Source: Labia minor (taxonomy: Eukaryota > Arthropoda > Insecta > Dermaptera > Spongiphoridae). From it: a stretch of DNA of 64,000 bases. Below, piece after piece: positions 63,560 through 64,000 of the stretch. The stretch is from assembly GCA_963082975.1 (NCBI GenBank), contig OY720350.1, positions 23,097,875 to 23,161,874 on the forward strand, read 5' to 3'. Every line of letters starts with the position of its first letter. The first letter of the stretch is position 1. A program made the position numbers and the translations under genes. The notes under the pieces were generated by a model. The model saw only the letters and a list, made by a program, of their open reading frames with translations, made no database searches and was not told the DNA's origin.

Positions 63560-63871
63560 ATGCGGGGTACCACCATCTTCTTCATCCTCTGGCTGCAGCT
63601 GGCCGCGTGCCGCCCTTCCGGAACCTACATGGACAACCAAACCCTCCTCGAGAAGGGACTCACCCCTCGCGAACGAAGCCAAGTCCAACTCGAAAATCTC
63701 AACCTGTTGTGTTTCTCGCATTTCGATGACTACATTAACATGCTCGACGACGAAGACTCTTCCAAGGCAGGCGGTCGCGAGGTCCGAACTGAATCCATCA
63801 TCAGAAGGGACCGAAGGGCCAACGATCAAAGCGACCACATCACGCTTATGATTTGTAAATTTTGTATATAA
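63560..63871 (+). CDS. Secreted small peptide gene, copy 9 (103 aa)
   Basis: The predicted protein is identical to copy 5. The exon starts at 63434. A further unit begins after it and is cut by the window end; only its first 129 bp (3' UTR with the AATAAA signal) are present. Confidence 0.8.
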   Translation: MRGTTIFFILWLQLAACRPSGTYMDNQTLLEKGLTPRERSQVQLENLNLLCFSHFDDYINMLDDEDSSKAGGREVRTESIIRRDRRANDQSDHITLMICKFCI

Positions 63872-64000
63872 ATTTTTTAAATTAATATTTATATGTATAT
63901 TGTGTTACGTATTTAAACTTAAATAGCAAATAAAATACACTTATAACATTTAAAAGCAAAACTTTATTCCTGTTGTTTATTTATCGTGTACTCTATATAA

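Larger units (their letters stand above)
55098..63871 (+). repeat. Tandem unit U8 (short type with insertion)
   Basis: This unit is 8774 bp: a 6.05-kb short unit plus the 2725-bp insertion at 56259-58983. It ends with gene copy 9. Confidence 0.92.
1..64000. repeat. Head-to-tail tandem array of a peptide-gene unit
   Basis: The whole window is one array. Start codons of the peptide gene lie at 6746, 16946, 22975, 30619, 36638, 42687, 48736, 54786 and 63560, all on the plus strand, with a further 3' gene end at 1-77. Steps between them are 10200, 6029, 7644, 6019, 6049, 6049, 6050 and 8774 bp. Every unit carries the same ordered set of relics and motifs, so whole blocks rather than the gene alone were duplicated. 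Length differences come from the AT-rich minisatellite and from one 2.7-kb insertion. No unrelated single-copy DNA flanks the array, so both array ends lie outside the window. Confidence 0.97.

Noticed and set aside
1-64000. CRISPR array, tRNA, rRNA or bacterial operon
   Set aside because: There are no short regularly spaced repeats with unique spacers, no cloverleaf or rRNA signature was seen, and gene structure is eukaryotic.
1-64000. Endogenous virus or integrated polydnavirus segment as the source of the array
   Set aside because: Tandem secreted-protein genes would fit loosely, but no viral replication or structural gene and no segment-junction motif is recognisable.

Overview
The window is eukaryotic, strongly AT-rich DNA, most likely from an arthropod and probably an insect. 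The evidence is degenerate non-LTR reverse-transcriptase tails of a type common in insect genomes, pogo/Tigger-like and other terminal-inverted-repeat elements, pyrimidine-tract/AG splice acceptors, AATAAA signals, and no bacterial gene organisation. The species cannot be named from the sequence.

The whole 64 kb is one tandem array. A unit of about 6.0 kb (up to 10.2 kb where internal repeats are expanded) is repeated head to tail nine times, plus a partial unit at each end. Each unit reads in the same order. (1) A convergent minus-strand open frame of about 64 codons. (2) A 117-bp TA-flanked MITE. (3) A pair of palindromic TGACGTCA sites 20 bp apart beside a TATA-like stretch. (4) A minus-strand relic of a La-type RNA-binding protein. 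(5) A ~1.19-kb element with perfect 18-bp inverted ends. (6) Two CTCF-like motifs. (7) A TA microsatellite. (8) The decayed 3' end of a non-LTR reverse transcriptase. (9) An AT-rich array of ~0.7/0.9-kb minisatellite modules. (10) A GC-richer exon with a 5' UTR and a complete intronless reading frame for a small secreted peptide on the plus strand.

The peptide gene is the only convincing protein-coding gene. Ten copies are visible: one 3' fragment at 1-77 and nine complete ones ending at 63871. They form three classes. Copy 1 (92 aa) keeps the same signal peptide but has a very different mature part. Copies 2-4 (88 aa) carry a 32-bp frameshifting deletion relative to copies 5-9 and end in a different tail. 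Copies 5-9 (103 aa) are identical in predicted protein. All have a hydrophobic N-terminal signal and, except copy 1, basic sites that fit furin-type cleavage. I do not recognise the family.

The units form long (L) and short (S) types distinguished by the minisatellite modules and by linked variants in the reverse-transcriptase relic. Their order (L, L, S, L, S, S, S, S, S) plus mosaic markers points to unequal exchange, with a recent burst producing the almost identical 6,049/6,050-bp units. The last full unit carries a unique 2.7-kb insertion (56259-58983) that contains a perfect ~159-bp inverted repeat and splits the La relic.
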